DNA of 55,980 nucleotides from Saprospiraceae bacterium (GTDB lineage: Bacteria > Bacteroidota > Bacteroidia > Chitinophagales > Saprospiraceae). The stretch spans positions 1-55,980 of the forward strand of contig JAGQWR010000057.1 of NCBI GenBank assembly GCA_020437105.1, read 5' to 3'. Below are positions 23,509 through 31,881 of this stretch, piece after piece. The notes below the pieces were generated by a model. It saw only the letters and a program-made list of their open reading frames with translations. It made no database searches and was not told where the DNA came from. The translations under genes were made by a program, and so were the position numbers. Position 1 is the stretch's first letter. Every line of letters starts with the position of its first letter.

Positions 23509-26427
23509 CTACCGGGCCAGCGTCACATCTCCTTCATACAACACCTCCCGGCCATCCACAAACTCCACGATAGCAAAATATGCGAAAACGGCCGGATTCA
23601 TCGGCTCTCCCCGGTGCGTACCATCCCAGCCCCGAGCCGGATCATTTGGCTGGAAATTATACCCGGCATATACGGTTTCGCCCCAGCGGCTAAAGATCAG
23701 GAAGGAACGAATCTCCCTGACCGTACCTTCTTTGGCAAACATATAGAAGAGGTCATTTACTCCATCGCCATCTGGTGTGAAAACATTGGGAATATAAATA
23801 GCCTCAGAAAGGTCAACCCGGAATTCAATCTGGGCTTCTGCCTCACAACCATTGATGTCTGTTATAATCACCGTGTAGGTCGTTGTTTCAAACGGCGTAG
23901 CAACAGGGTTGAGGCAATCGGTACAACTCAATCCTGTAGTCGGCAGCCATTGGATCGTCCCGATCTGACCGGGCGGAATATTGGTTTGAATATTTAACTG
24001 GTAGCTGTCGCCTAATTCCAATTCAACGAATGTCTCCAGCGCAACGACCAGATCCTGTGGTTCAAAAATGACTTCCATGTTTTCCACTTCTGCGCCGGTG
24101 GCATCTTGTACCACCACATCATAGGTGCCTGCCGGCAAATTGTTAAACAAGGGGCTGTCGCTAAAACTGATTCCGCCATCAATGGAATACATGTAGGGCG
24201 CCAGTCCGCCTATGACATCCGTTATTTCGAGCGTACCGGTGCCATCTACACAAATTGGATTTTGGGCAGCTGTCTGGATACTCATAGAGCAATAGATAGG
24301 TCCGAAAGTAGTCGTAGCCGCACAACCTATTTGTTGATTATCCTCAATATTAAGCGTGTACACACTAGTGGCATCCCCAACGAATGGTCCAATCGAAAGC
24401 GGAAGTTCGTCATATAACCAGGTCCCCAACTCATTATCGTCCTGATCAACAACCGTAAAGCTATCTCCTGAATTAATCTGTTCAAAATCGAGGTTTACGA
24501 GGAAGGTGCCATCCTGGCAATTTTCCTCCACCACAATAAAATCAGTCAATAGACAGGTACAGTTATAGTTTAAGGGTATTTCGAGGGTGTCGCAACTCGG
24601 TACCGAATTATGAACCAATTGCAATACCACCGTCCCGGAATCTCCTACACTGATCGTTGGAATATCGCCAATCAGCGTGAGGTAATCGGCACAATCGGGA
24701 TCAATTTGCACGTCGATAAAGCAGGGATCTTCGACTACAGTAAAAAATGGTGTCAGGTCATTTGTGACTACTGTAACCACCATAGAATCCATAAAAGTCT
24801 CCGTAGAATCGATCATGCAATTCGCCGTAAGGTAATAGGTGTAGCTTGCCGGAGCACATGCATTATTTATCAATGAAATCCCGGTGGTTTCTACTTCATC
24901 GCCGTTGGCATCGGTCCAGATGGCCTCTAATTCGGTATTTCCGCCCTGGGCAACAAAGGTCAAATCAAAGCCATCCCCACTACAAACAGTCAAATCGGTA
25001 GTCGCTACCTGAAGCGGACAACTCGGCTCATTATCGCATTCTTTGAAAACATAAACATCTCCTCCAATACCTTTGGCATCACCGATGTCGGGGCTCGTGT
25101 AGGAGATGGCCCCTGCCGGGGATGCCGGAGCAAAAGGGGCTCCATAATTATAAGCGTCCTGTGTAACAATACCGTGGGGGCCCTCCTCTGATAAGATGTC
25201 GGCACAGGAAAATACAAATTCAAGGCCGCCATTTGGATTGTCAAAATAAGATACACCACCGTAGCTGTTTTCGGAGTTAATAAAACCATTGGACGTGTAA
25301 AAGATGCCATCCAGGCTACTGTAAATCCCGCTGCCGTTATCCTGAAGTAAAAAGGTTCTACCGCCGTGGTTATAAGAAGTATGTAAAGTCTCCTGGCAGC
25401 CTTGCCGTTTGCCTACCATTAAGTCCCCGTTGGGAATAAACTCCAGGTCAGCCATGTAACTCATGGTGAAATTCGAGGATGGTATTTCATAATGAAGCTG
25501 CTCGGCTCCTACATAGTTATCCCAGGTCGCACCCGCAGGCATTGTAGTATTGTCGATGGTGCCCACAAAACTCCCGTCTGGATTGAGATCCAGGGAATAA
25601 ACACGCGCTCCAACGTTTGTTGTAGGGTTGCTGACGGTGCCGAAAAAAAGCCGGGAATCGTCATTGGATATATCTACACCATAACTTACATCCTCAAAAT
25701 TGGGTGGACCCGGCTGTCCGTTGTCGTATTGCAAGGGATCGTAAGAATCCAGAATATTCCCCGCTTCATCAAGCCGGTAAATGCGGCCGTCTTCAAAATT
25801 GGTTACGTAGTAATAATGGTTGGTAAAACTAAAAACGAGATTACCCAACCCCGGACCGGTAGTACGTTGGAAACTAACGACTCCTTCACAGGTAGTTTGC
25901 GTGAACGTATAGGCTTGTTGGGGCAACACACTAAAAACAGTCGGTTGAGCGGTGATTCCGTCAAGTTTATAAACAGTGCCGGCTGCTGACAGGTCATCTA
26001 CCCCGCCACCAATTTCACCGTACCGAATAACGGATTCATTAAACCAGAAATCGGAAGAATAATTCGAACTGGCGGAGGTATAAATGTTGCCCTCATGGTC
26101 CATGGTAATCCCAAAAACATTACCGATTGAATCAATGTGCCATGCCGGATGGTGATACGCCGATTGCAGCGCCGATACGTCGAGCCGGCCGGCAGCAGGA
26201 AGTGCTCCATTAAGATCTATCAATGCAAAGGCATATCGACCCGACAGGGGAATGGTCTCAGAGGTGCCGCAGGAAACAGCGGCAATGCCTATTGTTACAA
26301 TACTACCACATTCCGGGTCAACATCCCAGGGGAGGTCAGACGGTTGTGCCTGTAAACTAATCATGGAGCAAGTGCCCAAAAAGAAGAGGCTCGAAAGGCG
26401 TTTACATTTGTAGATTAGAGCGCGCAT
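23509..26427 (-). CDS. Secreted protein with propeller, SprB-like repeat and CHU_C (T9SS type B) domain
   Basis: 972 residues. Signal peptide (LSSLFFLGTCSMISLQAQ). The N-terminal half is a propeller-like region with TNFEDGRIYRLDEAGNILDS, closely similar to YATNLEDGRIYRIDPTSG in the protein at 6339, so the two are paralogous there. Cys-rich segments follow (about 470-710), then a SprB-type repeat (about 730-790: GLAPYMYSIDGG, NNLPAGTYDVVVQDATG), and the CHU_C domain (about 875-972: IPNVFTPDGDGVNDLF, FSRWGETVY, GWDGTHRGEPMNPAVFAYF). It is exported by the type IX system to the surface or medium. The stop lies 32 bp from the cloverleaf element. Probably a single-gene unit. Confidence 0.9.
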   Translation of the reverse strand: MRALIYKCKRLSSLFFLGTCSMISLQAQPSDLPWDVDPECGSIVTIGIAAVSCGTSETIPLSGRYAFALIDLNGALPAAGRLDVSALQSAYHHPAWHIDSIGNVFGITMDHEGNIYTSASSNYSSDFWFNESVIRYGEIGGGVDDLSAAGTVYKLDGITAQPTVFSVLPQQAYTFTQTTCEGVVSFQRTTGPGLGNLVFSFTNHYYYVTNFEDGRIYRLDEAGNILDSYDPLQYDNGQPGPPNFEDVSYGVDISNDDSRLFFGTVSNPTTNVGARVYSLDLNPDGSFVGTIDNTTMPAGATWDNYVGAEQLHYEIPSSNFTMSYMADLEFIPNGDLMVGKRQGCQETLHTSYNHGGRTFLLQDNGSGIYSSLDGIFYTSNGFINSENSYGGVSYFDNPNGGLEFVFSCADILSEEGPHGIVTQDAYNYGAPFAPASPAGAISYTSPDIGDAKGIGGDVYVFKECDNEPSCPLQVATTDLTVCSGDGFDLTFVAQGGNTELEAIWTDANGDEVETTGISLINNACAPASYTYYLTANCMIDSTETFMDSMVVTVVTNDLTPFFTVVEDPCFIDVQIDPDCADYLTLIGDIPTISVGDSGTVVLQLVHNSVPSCDTLEIPLNYNCTCLLTDFIVVEENCQDGTFLVNLDFEQINSGDSFTVVDQDDNELGTWLYDELPLSIGPFVGDATSVYTLNIEDNQQIGCAATTTFGPIYCSMSIQTAAQNPICVDGTGTLEITDVIGGLAPYMYSIDGGISFSDSPLFNNLPAGTYDVVVQDATGAEVENMEVIFEPQDLVVALETFVELELGDSYQLNIQTNIPPGQIGTIQWLPTTGLSCTDCLNPVATPFETTTYTVIITDINGCEAEAQIEFRVDLSEAIYIPNVFTPDGDGVNDLFYMFAKEGTVREIRSFLIFSRWGETVYAGYNFQPNDPARGWDGTHRGEPMNPAVFAYFAIVEFVDGREVLYEGDVTLAR

Positions 26428-26693
26428 GGTTGATCTGTTTAATAAGGGGAGTATTAAATTTAACTAAGCGCTGTCTGTATTTATCTACTTTGGGCAATTT
26501 TTTATGCTAAAAACTTTACATAAGGGTGAATGGCGTAGGGAGAGACGCCGCTGTTTTCGCTGCGCGAAGGTTTAAAGCGTTTGTATCGTGAAGTTGTCGA
26601 CTTTAGACAGGGACAGAATAATTTTGAATGCTGAATTTTGAATTTTGAATTAGGTTCTGCTCCACTGAAAACTAACACACTGAAAAACTAACT

Positions 26694-26791
26694 CACAGAA
26701 CCACAGAACCACAGGATCACAGGATCACAGGATCACAGAACCACAGGACCACCCCCGATAGCTATCGGGGCACAGAACCACAGCTATCGGG
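26694..26791. repeat. 8-bp tandem repeat interrupted by an 18-bp palindrome
   Basis: Seven consecutive units: CACAGAAC, CACAGAAC, CACAGGAT three times, CACAGAAC, CACAGGAC (26694-26749). Then comes the perfect palindrome CCCCGATAGCTATCGGGG (26753-26770), one more CACAGAAC (26771-26778) and CACAGCTATCGGG (26779-26791), which repeats half of the palindrome. It lies in the 3' region of the amylase gene. Units are too short and spacer-free for a CRISPR array. Confidence 0.85.
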
Positions 26792-26792
26792 C

Positions 26793-26829
26793 AAAAAAAA
26801 AAGAGCCAACGAGATTTCCTCATTGACCC
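26793..26829 (-). terminator. Intrinsic terminator of the amylase gene
   Basis: On the minus strand GGGTCAATGAG (complement of 26819-26829) pairs over 11 positions with CTCGTTGGCTC (complement of 26803-26813) if G-U pairs are allowed, with a 5-nt loop, followed by ten T (complement of 26793-26802). The wobble pairs are stable only in this direction, which fits the amylase gene. Confidence 0.8.
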
Positions 26830-26859
26830 TTTTTCGTGTTTTTAATATCTGTTTGCTAA

Positions 26860-29800
26860 TTACAGTTTAATAAACTCTTTGGAGACAATTTGACCTTCTC
26901 CGATAACACGGATCAGGTAAATGCCGGATGGAATATCGGATACCTTTATCGAATGCAGGTAGTTCTCTTGTCCGTTTAACTGTAATTGTTCGCTTTTGAA
27001 TGTACGGCCGGTGATGTCAAGCAGTTCGATGTTTAGCGGACCGGAAAATCCAGACAATTGAATATCGATATTGTTGCTGGCCGGATTCGGTGCAAGCTGG
27101 AGCATGGAAGTCGCTTCCGGGGATTCTTCTGTTCCAACTACCAACAGGTTTCGGAGGAAGAAGTCCTGGTTGGTATGGATAAAACCATTTTCGATTGGAC
27201 CGGGAGTACCTGTACCTTTTATGTTGCCATCTGCACTACGGAAAACCGCGGCTACCCAGAAAGCTACATCACCGGTTTGTAAACCGTAATAATCTTTAGG
27301 TGTCAGGGTGATTTCCCAGAGGTCTGTTTCACCTGCTACCGGACTCATTTGTCCGACACCATCATCTGCACCCCAATTACCAATTACATTATTCCATGCT
27401 GTGTTTTGTGGTGTCTGTGTATTGGTGAGATCAACAGAACTGTGCATATACACTTTATCAGCTCCGATCAATTCTCCGTTTCCTCTTCTGGCGTTGAAGG
27501 TAATGGTGATCTGATCTTCAATTTCAAAGGCAGGAGGCTCGATCGTTACAAAGGGGCGCTCATCTTCAACGGAGAAATAGATGTCGCTGTCGCGGAATCC
27601 TTTTCCGAGGTTAACATTAGCAGCATCTCTGAAATACATACCGATGCGGTAAGCATCATCCTCTTCCATCAGACTGTAGTAATCTTTTGGGGTCAGCGTG
27701 ATCTCCCAGATATCATCTTCAACTTCTGTCATGAGGCCAATGCCATCGTCTGTCAGGGTACCTACAATATTGACAAGATTCGAACTATCCGGGTGGGAAA
27801 GCACTACACCGGAATGGAAGTAAACTTTATCCGCTCCAACCAGTCCGGCAGTGCCGTCTGTCCAGGCCTTTGCGGCTTCAAAGCGCACGGTAATTTGATC
27901 ACTTTTAGTAAATGGATAAGGCGTAATGGTAACCGGATTATCAAAAATTTCAACTACGCCCGGAAATCCGCTGGAAAGCGCATCACTGGTATAAATATGC
28001 CATTCGCCGGCTTGTAATTCGATGGAATTGATACCAGCAACGTCAATCTCTTCTCCGGAGAAGTATTCATACCATATCCCTGATTGGGTAAATGCCGGAT
28101 CAATTGTTTCGGCAGACAAACCAAAGTTGCCGATAACGATAAGGTCTGTACCGGGCAGGTCAAAACTCAGGCGTCGGGCATTCCCCGTAAGGACATGATT
28201 GGTACTCGCAGAAGCGAGGTTTGCTGCGCCTAATTGATTGCGTACATCGAGAATTCCCTTGTACGCCTGATAGATATATTGGCGCAACGGATCTTCATAA
28301 TAACCCAAGCCATCCGGACCCCAGGGAAGTGGTTTGTTACCTACTCGTCCGTTGAAGTTAATATCAATATCGTAGCCCAGTTCGTCAAATTGCCAGATCA
28401 TTTTTGGTCCCGGCTGTAAAAACGCAAAAGCTGCTGCCATTTTTACCCGCTCATACATGATCAGTGGATTTTTTACATCGTAACCACCATTCGAAAGCCC
28501 TTCTGTCAAAGCATGCTCGGCAATACGCCTTTCATCATGGCTGTCAAAGAAGGTGACATGGGTCTGGGCATCTGTTCCGCTTAGGTTTCCGGAGTTGGCA
28601 CCGACAGTAGCCGGTATAAAGTCATAACTCTTATTACGCCACATTTTCATACCGTAATCTCCGAGAATTTGCTCTTCTGAAGACGGACTCCAATGCTCGA
28701 GAATCACATAGGCTTCCGGATCGACATTCCAGATCTCATCTGCCATGCGTTTCAGAATGTCGATTCGTGATTGATCAAAGCCGTCGATGCTACCGCCTGG
28801 CGCATAGTTGGTGAATCCTTTTGTGAAATCAAAGCGGTATCCGTCAACATGGTATTCTTCGATCCAGTATTTGTTTACCCGATCCAGAAAGGCTTGGGTA
28901 TAGGGTGATTCGTGATTGAAATCATAGCCCCATTGGTAGGGGCCAACATATTCCTGGTTAAACCATGGATTATCTGCGGCCGGTTTGCCGGTGCTATAAT
29001 CAAAATACAGGCGCACCATCCCGTTTTGGCCAAAGGCATGGTTTAATACCATATCCATAATGACGGCCATACCCATTTGGTGGGCTGTTTCAACAAGTAA
29101 TTTTAAATCTTCTTTCGGACCGTAGTATTTGTCCGGCGCAAAATAATAAGCCGGGTTATAGCCCCATGATTCATTGCCTTCAAATTCGCTGACTGGCATT
29201 AATTCAATAGCATCAACCCCCAGGCTCTGAATGTAGGAGAGTGTGTCGATTAGGTCTTCATAAGAATGCGTACCCAGGAAATCGCGTACCAGCAATTCAT
29301 AGATAACGAGGTGGTTGACATCAGGTCTTTCCCAGTTGTCCTCCGAAGCATTCCAGCTATAAGGTGTTTGTCCGGTTTGAAGGACTGTGGCCAGACTATT
29401 TTCCGTGAGCTGATACGTGGGAAGATCAGGGTAAGTAGATGACTCAATCCATTGATCATTCCAGGGGTCTGCTACCTGGTCGGCATAGGCATCTCCAATT
29501 TTAATGGTGCCGTCCACCCAATACTGGAATACGTATTGCTGAAGGGGTGTAAGGCCTGTTATTGTAAGCCAGAATAATTCACCATCCGGCGTTTGTTTCA
29601 TTTGATAATTTTCCTGTGGTGTCCAGTTATTGAAATCGCCTACTACAAAGGCATAGTCCTTTCCGGGGGCTTCTAAAACTAAAACCACTTCCGTGGGATC
29701 TGCTGAATAGTTAATGCCCGGAATAATTCCCGGAGGCAGTGCTTCTGAAATAGTAGGTTGTACGATAATTACGGTATGTGGCTTAATTACCTCAATATCT

Positions 29801-30510
29801 TCTCCATTTATGGTAGCGGTAAATTTGATGCTGATCATGCCGCTATTGGTTGGAGAATAGACGTAGTCGATCTGAGTGCCGGATGTTTCGTTGGCTACTT
29901 CTACATAACCTGGTCCTTCATCGATCCAGATTTTTAGCGATGTAACCTCAGAAGAAGCGGAGGCTGAAATTGTAATGGTCTCGCCAGATTGCAGAAAGCT
30001 TTCTCCCTGACTTGGTGAGCTTACTGCCAGGAAATTGCCGGCGTTTAGGTTTATATAATAGTCGCCACTCGGGGCAACTGTTCCCCAGCCATACTCACCT
30101 GGAGCAATGGTGCCTTTTGTATTTCCATCTGCACTGCGAAAGACAGCTGAAATCCGGAAAATTTCTTCTGCTATTCCAACTCCAAAATATTCCCGAATAG
30201 TTGGACTTAGTTCGATTTGCCAGATATCGGTTTCGCCTGGTGCCTGTGTCATTAACCCAACCCCATCATCTGCGCCCCAGTTTCCGATTACATATTGCCA
30301 GTCAACTCCATCAGGTGCATCGGTTACTACACCATGGTGGATATAGACCTTATCGGCTCCGATCAGTTCCCCGTTGCCTTCTGCGGCATTAAAGGTCAGG
30401 ATCACGGAGTCATCCGGACCAGCATTGGAAGGACTGAGGGATACAATTTGTGCGAGGGAAAATAGAGGAAAGGCCAGGAGCAGACCCCAAAAGGCTAAAA
30501 GACGTTTCAT
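26860..30510 (-). CDS. Multidomain GH13 alpha-amylase-type glycoside hydrolase with T9SS type A domain
   Basis: 1216 residues, secreted. Signal peptide 1-21. Three similar beta modules with the phrase (L/V)(I/V)GADKVY(I/F/M)H occur at about 30-155, 870-980 and 1000-1115. Between them are an E-set/CBM48-like domain (about 272-350, FVVGDFNNWTPQ) and the GH13 barrel (about 400-780) with all key regions: DMVLNH (486-491), DGYRFDFTK with nucleophile D561, ILEHW with acid E605, FFDSHDE with D659. The C-terminus (about 1130-1216, LQLAPNPASNN ... LLDITGRTFKS ... GIYLIRV) is a type A sorting domain. It should cut alpha-glucans such as starch or glycogen at the cell surface. No Sus-type transport genes are adjacent, so uptake must be encoded elsewhere. 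Confidence 0.93.
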   Translation of the reverse strand: MKRLLAFWGLLLAFPLFSLAQIVSLSPSNAGPDDSVILTFNAAEGNGELIGADKVYIHHGVVTDAPDGVDWQYVIGNWGADDGVGLMTQAPGETDIWQIELSPTIREYFGVGIAEEIFRISAVFRSADGNTKGTIAPGEYGWGTVAPSGDYYINLNAGNFLAVSSPSQGESFLQSGETITISASASSEVTSLKIWIDEGPGYVEVANETSGTQIDYVYSPTNSGMISIKFTATINGEDIEVIKPHTVIIVQPTISEALPPGIIPGINYSADPTEVVLVLEAPGKDYAFVVGDFNNWTPQENYQMKQTPDGELFWLTITGLTPLQQYVFQYWVDGTIKIGDAYADQVADPWNDQWIESSTYPDLPTYQLTENSLATVLQTGQTPYSWNASEDNWERPDVNHLVIYELLVRDFLGTHSYEDLIDTLSYIQSLGVDAIELMPVSEFEGNESWGYNPAYYFAPDKYYGPKEDLKLLVETAHQMGMAVIMDMVLNHAFGQNGMVRLYFDYSTGKPAADNPWFNQEYVGPYQWGYDFNHESPYTQAFLDRVNKYWIEEYHVDGYRFDFTKGFTNYAPGGSIDGFDQSRIDILKRMADEIWNVDPEAYVILEHWSPSSEEQILGDYGMKMWRNKSYDFIPATVGANSGNLSGTDAQTHVTFFDSHDERRIAEHALTEGLSNGGYDVKNPLIMYERVKMAAAFAFLQPGPKMIWQFDELGYDIDINFNGRVGNKPLPWGPDGLGYYEDPLRQYIYQAYKGILDVRNQLGAANLASASTNHVLTGNARRLSFDLPGTDLIVIGNFGLSAETIDPAFTQSGIWYEYFSGEEIDVAGINSIELQAGEWHIYTSDALSSGFPGVVEIFDNPVTITPYPFTKSDQITVRFEAAKAWTDGTAGLVGADKVYFHSGVVLSHPDSSNLVNIVGTLTDDGIGLMTEVEDDIWEITLTPKDYYSLMEEDDAYRIGMYFRDAANVNLGKGFRDSDIYFSVEDERPFVTIEPPAFEIEDQITITFNARRGNGELIGADKVYMHSSVDLTNTQTPQNTAWNNVIGNWGADDGVGQMSPVAGETDLWEITLTPKDYYGLQTGDVAFWVAAVFRSADGNIKGTGTPGPIENGFIHTNQDFFLRNLLVVGTEESPEATSMLQLAPNPASNNIDIQLSGFSGPLNIELLDITGRTFKSEQLQLNGQENYLHSIKVSDIPSGIYLIRVIGEGQIVSKEFIKL

Positions 30511-30656
30511 ACCGTTATTGTTTCTTTTACACGATCTTAAGACGGACTAAGATAGAGATTATACTTGAAAGGGTAACGTGTTAAAGAAGGGATTGGTTGA
30601 GAGCAGACATTGTTGAATAGGGAGGAAAGGTCTGGCCTGAGGGATCCGCATCCAAA

Positions 30657-31208
30657 CTAAACCGGTTCCGGTGCATCCTTGAAAGCCTTATACTTGCCAA
30701 GTAGGTTACCGATAAATACGGTGAGCGGCATGATGACTTTTCTTACGAAACCAGGGATTTCCAGCATGTCGTATTCATTGCGGTAGCGCGTTAGCAGATA
30801 TGCACCGACAAAGGCATCGGGTTGCGAACGTCCGGATTTTGCCTGTGCGGCATAAAGGGTCGAAAGAAAAAATAGAAAGGTGTTTGGCGGACTGACCCAA
30901 CCTTCGAGGAGTAGATCTTCTTCAGTAGCGTTCCAGAAACGATGCGGAATGCCTTTTGGAAATAAGATTTCCTCTCCAGCATTGATAAATTGCGGCTCCT
31001 GTCCCAGGAGCTGATAGCCCATTTTCCCTTTCGTGACTTTCAGACATTCGTCTTGTTTGTAATGCACGTGCATTGCCGGACCAGAACCCGGAGCAACGGA
31101 GGCCTCCAGAATTATTTTCTCTGTCCCGTTTTCAGTAATAAGACCTTTAAAGGTGATGCTTTCGCCCAGGGTGTTTTTGATGGTGTGGGGGAAGGTGATA
31201 CCAGACAT
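30657..31208 (-). CDS. Cupin-domain protein
   Basis: 183 residues. A single cupin barrel (about 15-115) with the metal motif in PAMHVHYKQDECLKVTKGKMGY (H-x-H, E, G) and the second motif in FPKGIPHRFWN. The C-terminal 60 residues are helical with a hydrophobic stretch (KVIMPLTVFIGNLLGKY) that may touch the membrane. It is divergent from the TetR regulator across a 100-bp spacer with two operator copies, so it is very likely that regulator's target. Such cupins with hydrophobic tails are common next to TetR genes; the reaction is unknown. Confidence 0.85.
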   Translation of the reverse strand: MSGITFPHTIKNTLGESITFKGLITENGTEKIILEASVAPGSGPAMHVHYKQDECLKVTKGKMGYQLLGQEPQFINAGEEILFPKGIPHRFWNATEEDLLLEGWVSPPNTFLFFLSTLYAAQAKSGRSQPDAFVGAYLLTRYRNEYDMLEIPGFVRKVIMPLTVFIGNLLGKYKAFKDAPEPV

Positions 31209-31250
31209 AAGATTAAATTTTGGGTCTAGAATTAATGTATTACGTCAAAT

Positions 31251-31267
31251 TTAGTACATTGTCCTAA
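31251..31267. promoter_or_regulatory. TetR-type operator, copy 1
   Basis: TTAGTACATTGTCCTAA is a 17-bp imperfect palindrome of the form TTAGnACAnTGTnCTAA. A second copy lies 32 bp away (31283-31299), differing at one base. It sits between the divergent cupin and TetR genes. Confidence 0.8.
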
Positions 31268-31282
31268 GTTTTGCAACAAATA

Positions 31283-31299
31283 TTAGCACATTGTCCTAA
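31283..31299. promoter_or_regulatory. TetR-type operator, copy 2
   Basis: TTAGCACATTGTCCTAA, same palindromic frame as copy 1, ending 9 nt before the TetR start codon at 31309. Binding here would block both transcription and access to the start, which fits autorepression. Confidence 0.8.
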
Positions 31300-31308
31300 A
31301 TTATTTCA

Positions 31309-31881
31309 GTGAAAACCAAAGAACGAATATTGCAAGAGGCCTTGCGCCAGTTTAATGAGCGTGGAATCAGTCAGGTTGGCGTGCGCGATATTGCCCGTTC
31401 ATTAGATATGAGTGCAGGAAACCTGTCCTATCATTTTTCGCGTAAAGCGGATATTATTATAGAATTGCTTACCCGTTTCAGAAAATCGAATGACCTGATT
31501 TACGAGCGTTATTTTGAAATCGGCCCCTCTTTATCCGGATTTTTGGATTGCTTGCGCGAAGTGTTTAATAACCAGTATGAGCATGCTGGTTTAATGGTCG
31601 GACAAGGAGAGGTCCAGGAGATTATTCGTCAGCATTTTAATTACAAAGACGCTGAACACAATCGGAAGGATTTTTTTCGTAGAATTTTCACAGGTCTCCG
31701 CGACTCCGGCGAATTGACGCTTTCCGCAGCAGATATTGACTTTTTAATCTCCTTTATCAGTTTATTTGGCCGTTTCTGGATGATTGAAGCTGCAGTTAGT
31801 TTTGCCGATTGGCCCCGGGAAAAAATCATTGACTACTATATCGGATTGATCGAGCGGCAATTGAGTTTGTTTAAGGTTTAA
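31309..31881 (+). CDS. TetR/AcrR-family transcriptional regulator
   Basis: 190 residues starting at GTG 31309. The N-terminal HTH has the family pattern ERILQEALRQFNERGISQVGVRDIARSLDMSAGNLSYHF (about 5-43; helix-turn-helix at SQVGVRDIARSLDMS), followed by an all-helical ligand-binding domain. Family members are ligand-released repressors. Two near-identical pseudopalindromes in front of it support autoregulation and control of the divergent cupin gene. The ligand is unknown. Its last 4 nt overlap the end of the convergent gene 31878-32678. Confidence 0.93.
   Translation: MKTKERILQEALRQFNERGISQVGVRDIARSLDMSAGNLSYHFSRKADIIIELLTRFRKSNDLIYERYFEIGPSLSGFLDCLREVFNNQYEHAGLMVGQGEVQEIIRQHFNYKDAEHNRKDFFRRIFTGLRDSGELTLSAADIDFLISFISLFGRFWMIEAAVSFADWPREKIIDYYIGLIERQLSLFKV

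Larger units (their letters stand above)
26428..26859. repeat. 430-bp spacer filled with repeat fragments
   Basis: No gene is seen. It contains inverted fragments of the window-end mosaic: 26557-26589 matches the reverse complement of 55618-55650 with 3 mismatches in 33, and 26618-26639 matches that of 55770-55791 exactly over 22 bases. An 8-bp tandem repeat (26694-26791) and a terminator (26793-26829) follow. Confidence 0.7.

Noticed and set aside
26694..26791. Possible CRISPR array in the CACAGAAC repeats
   Set aside because: Units are 8 bp with no spacers, and no cas genes are near.
27349..28017. 222-codon open frame opposite the amylase gene
   Set aside because: It mirrors the codon pattern of a clear GH13 gene on the other strand and resembles no protein.
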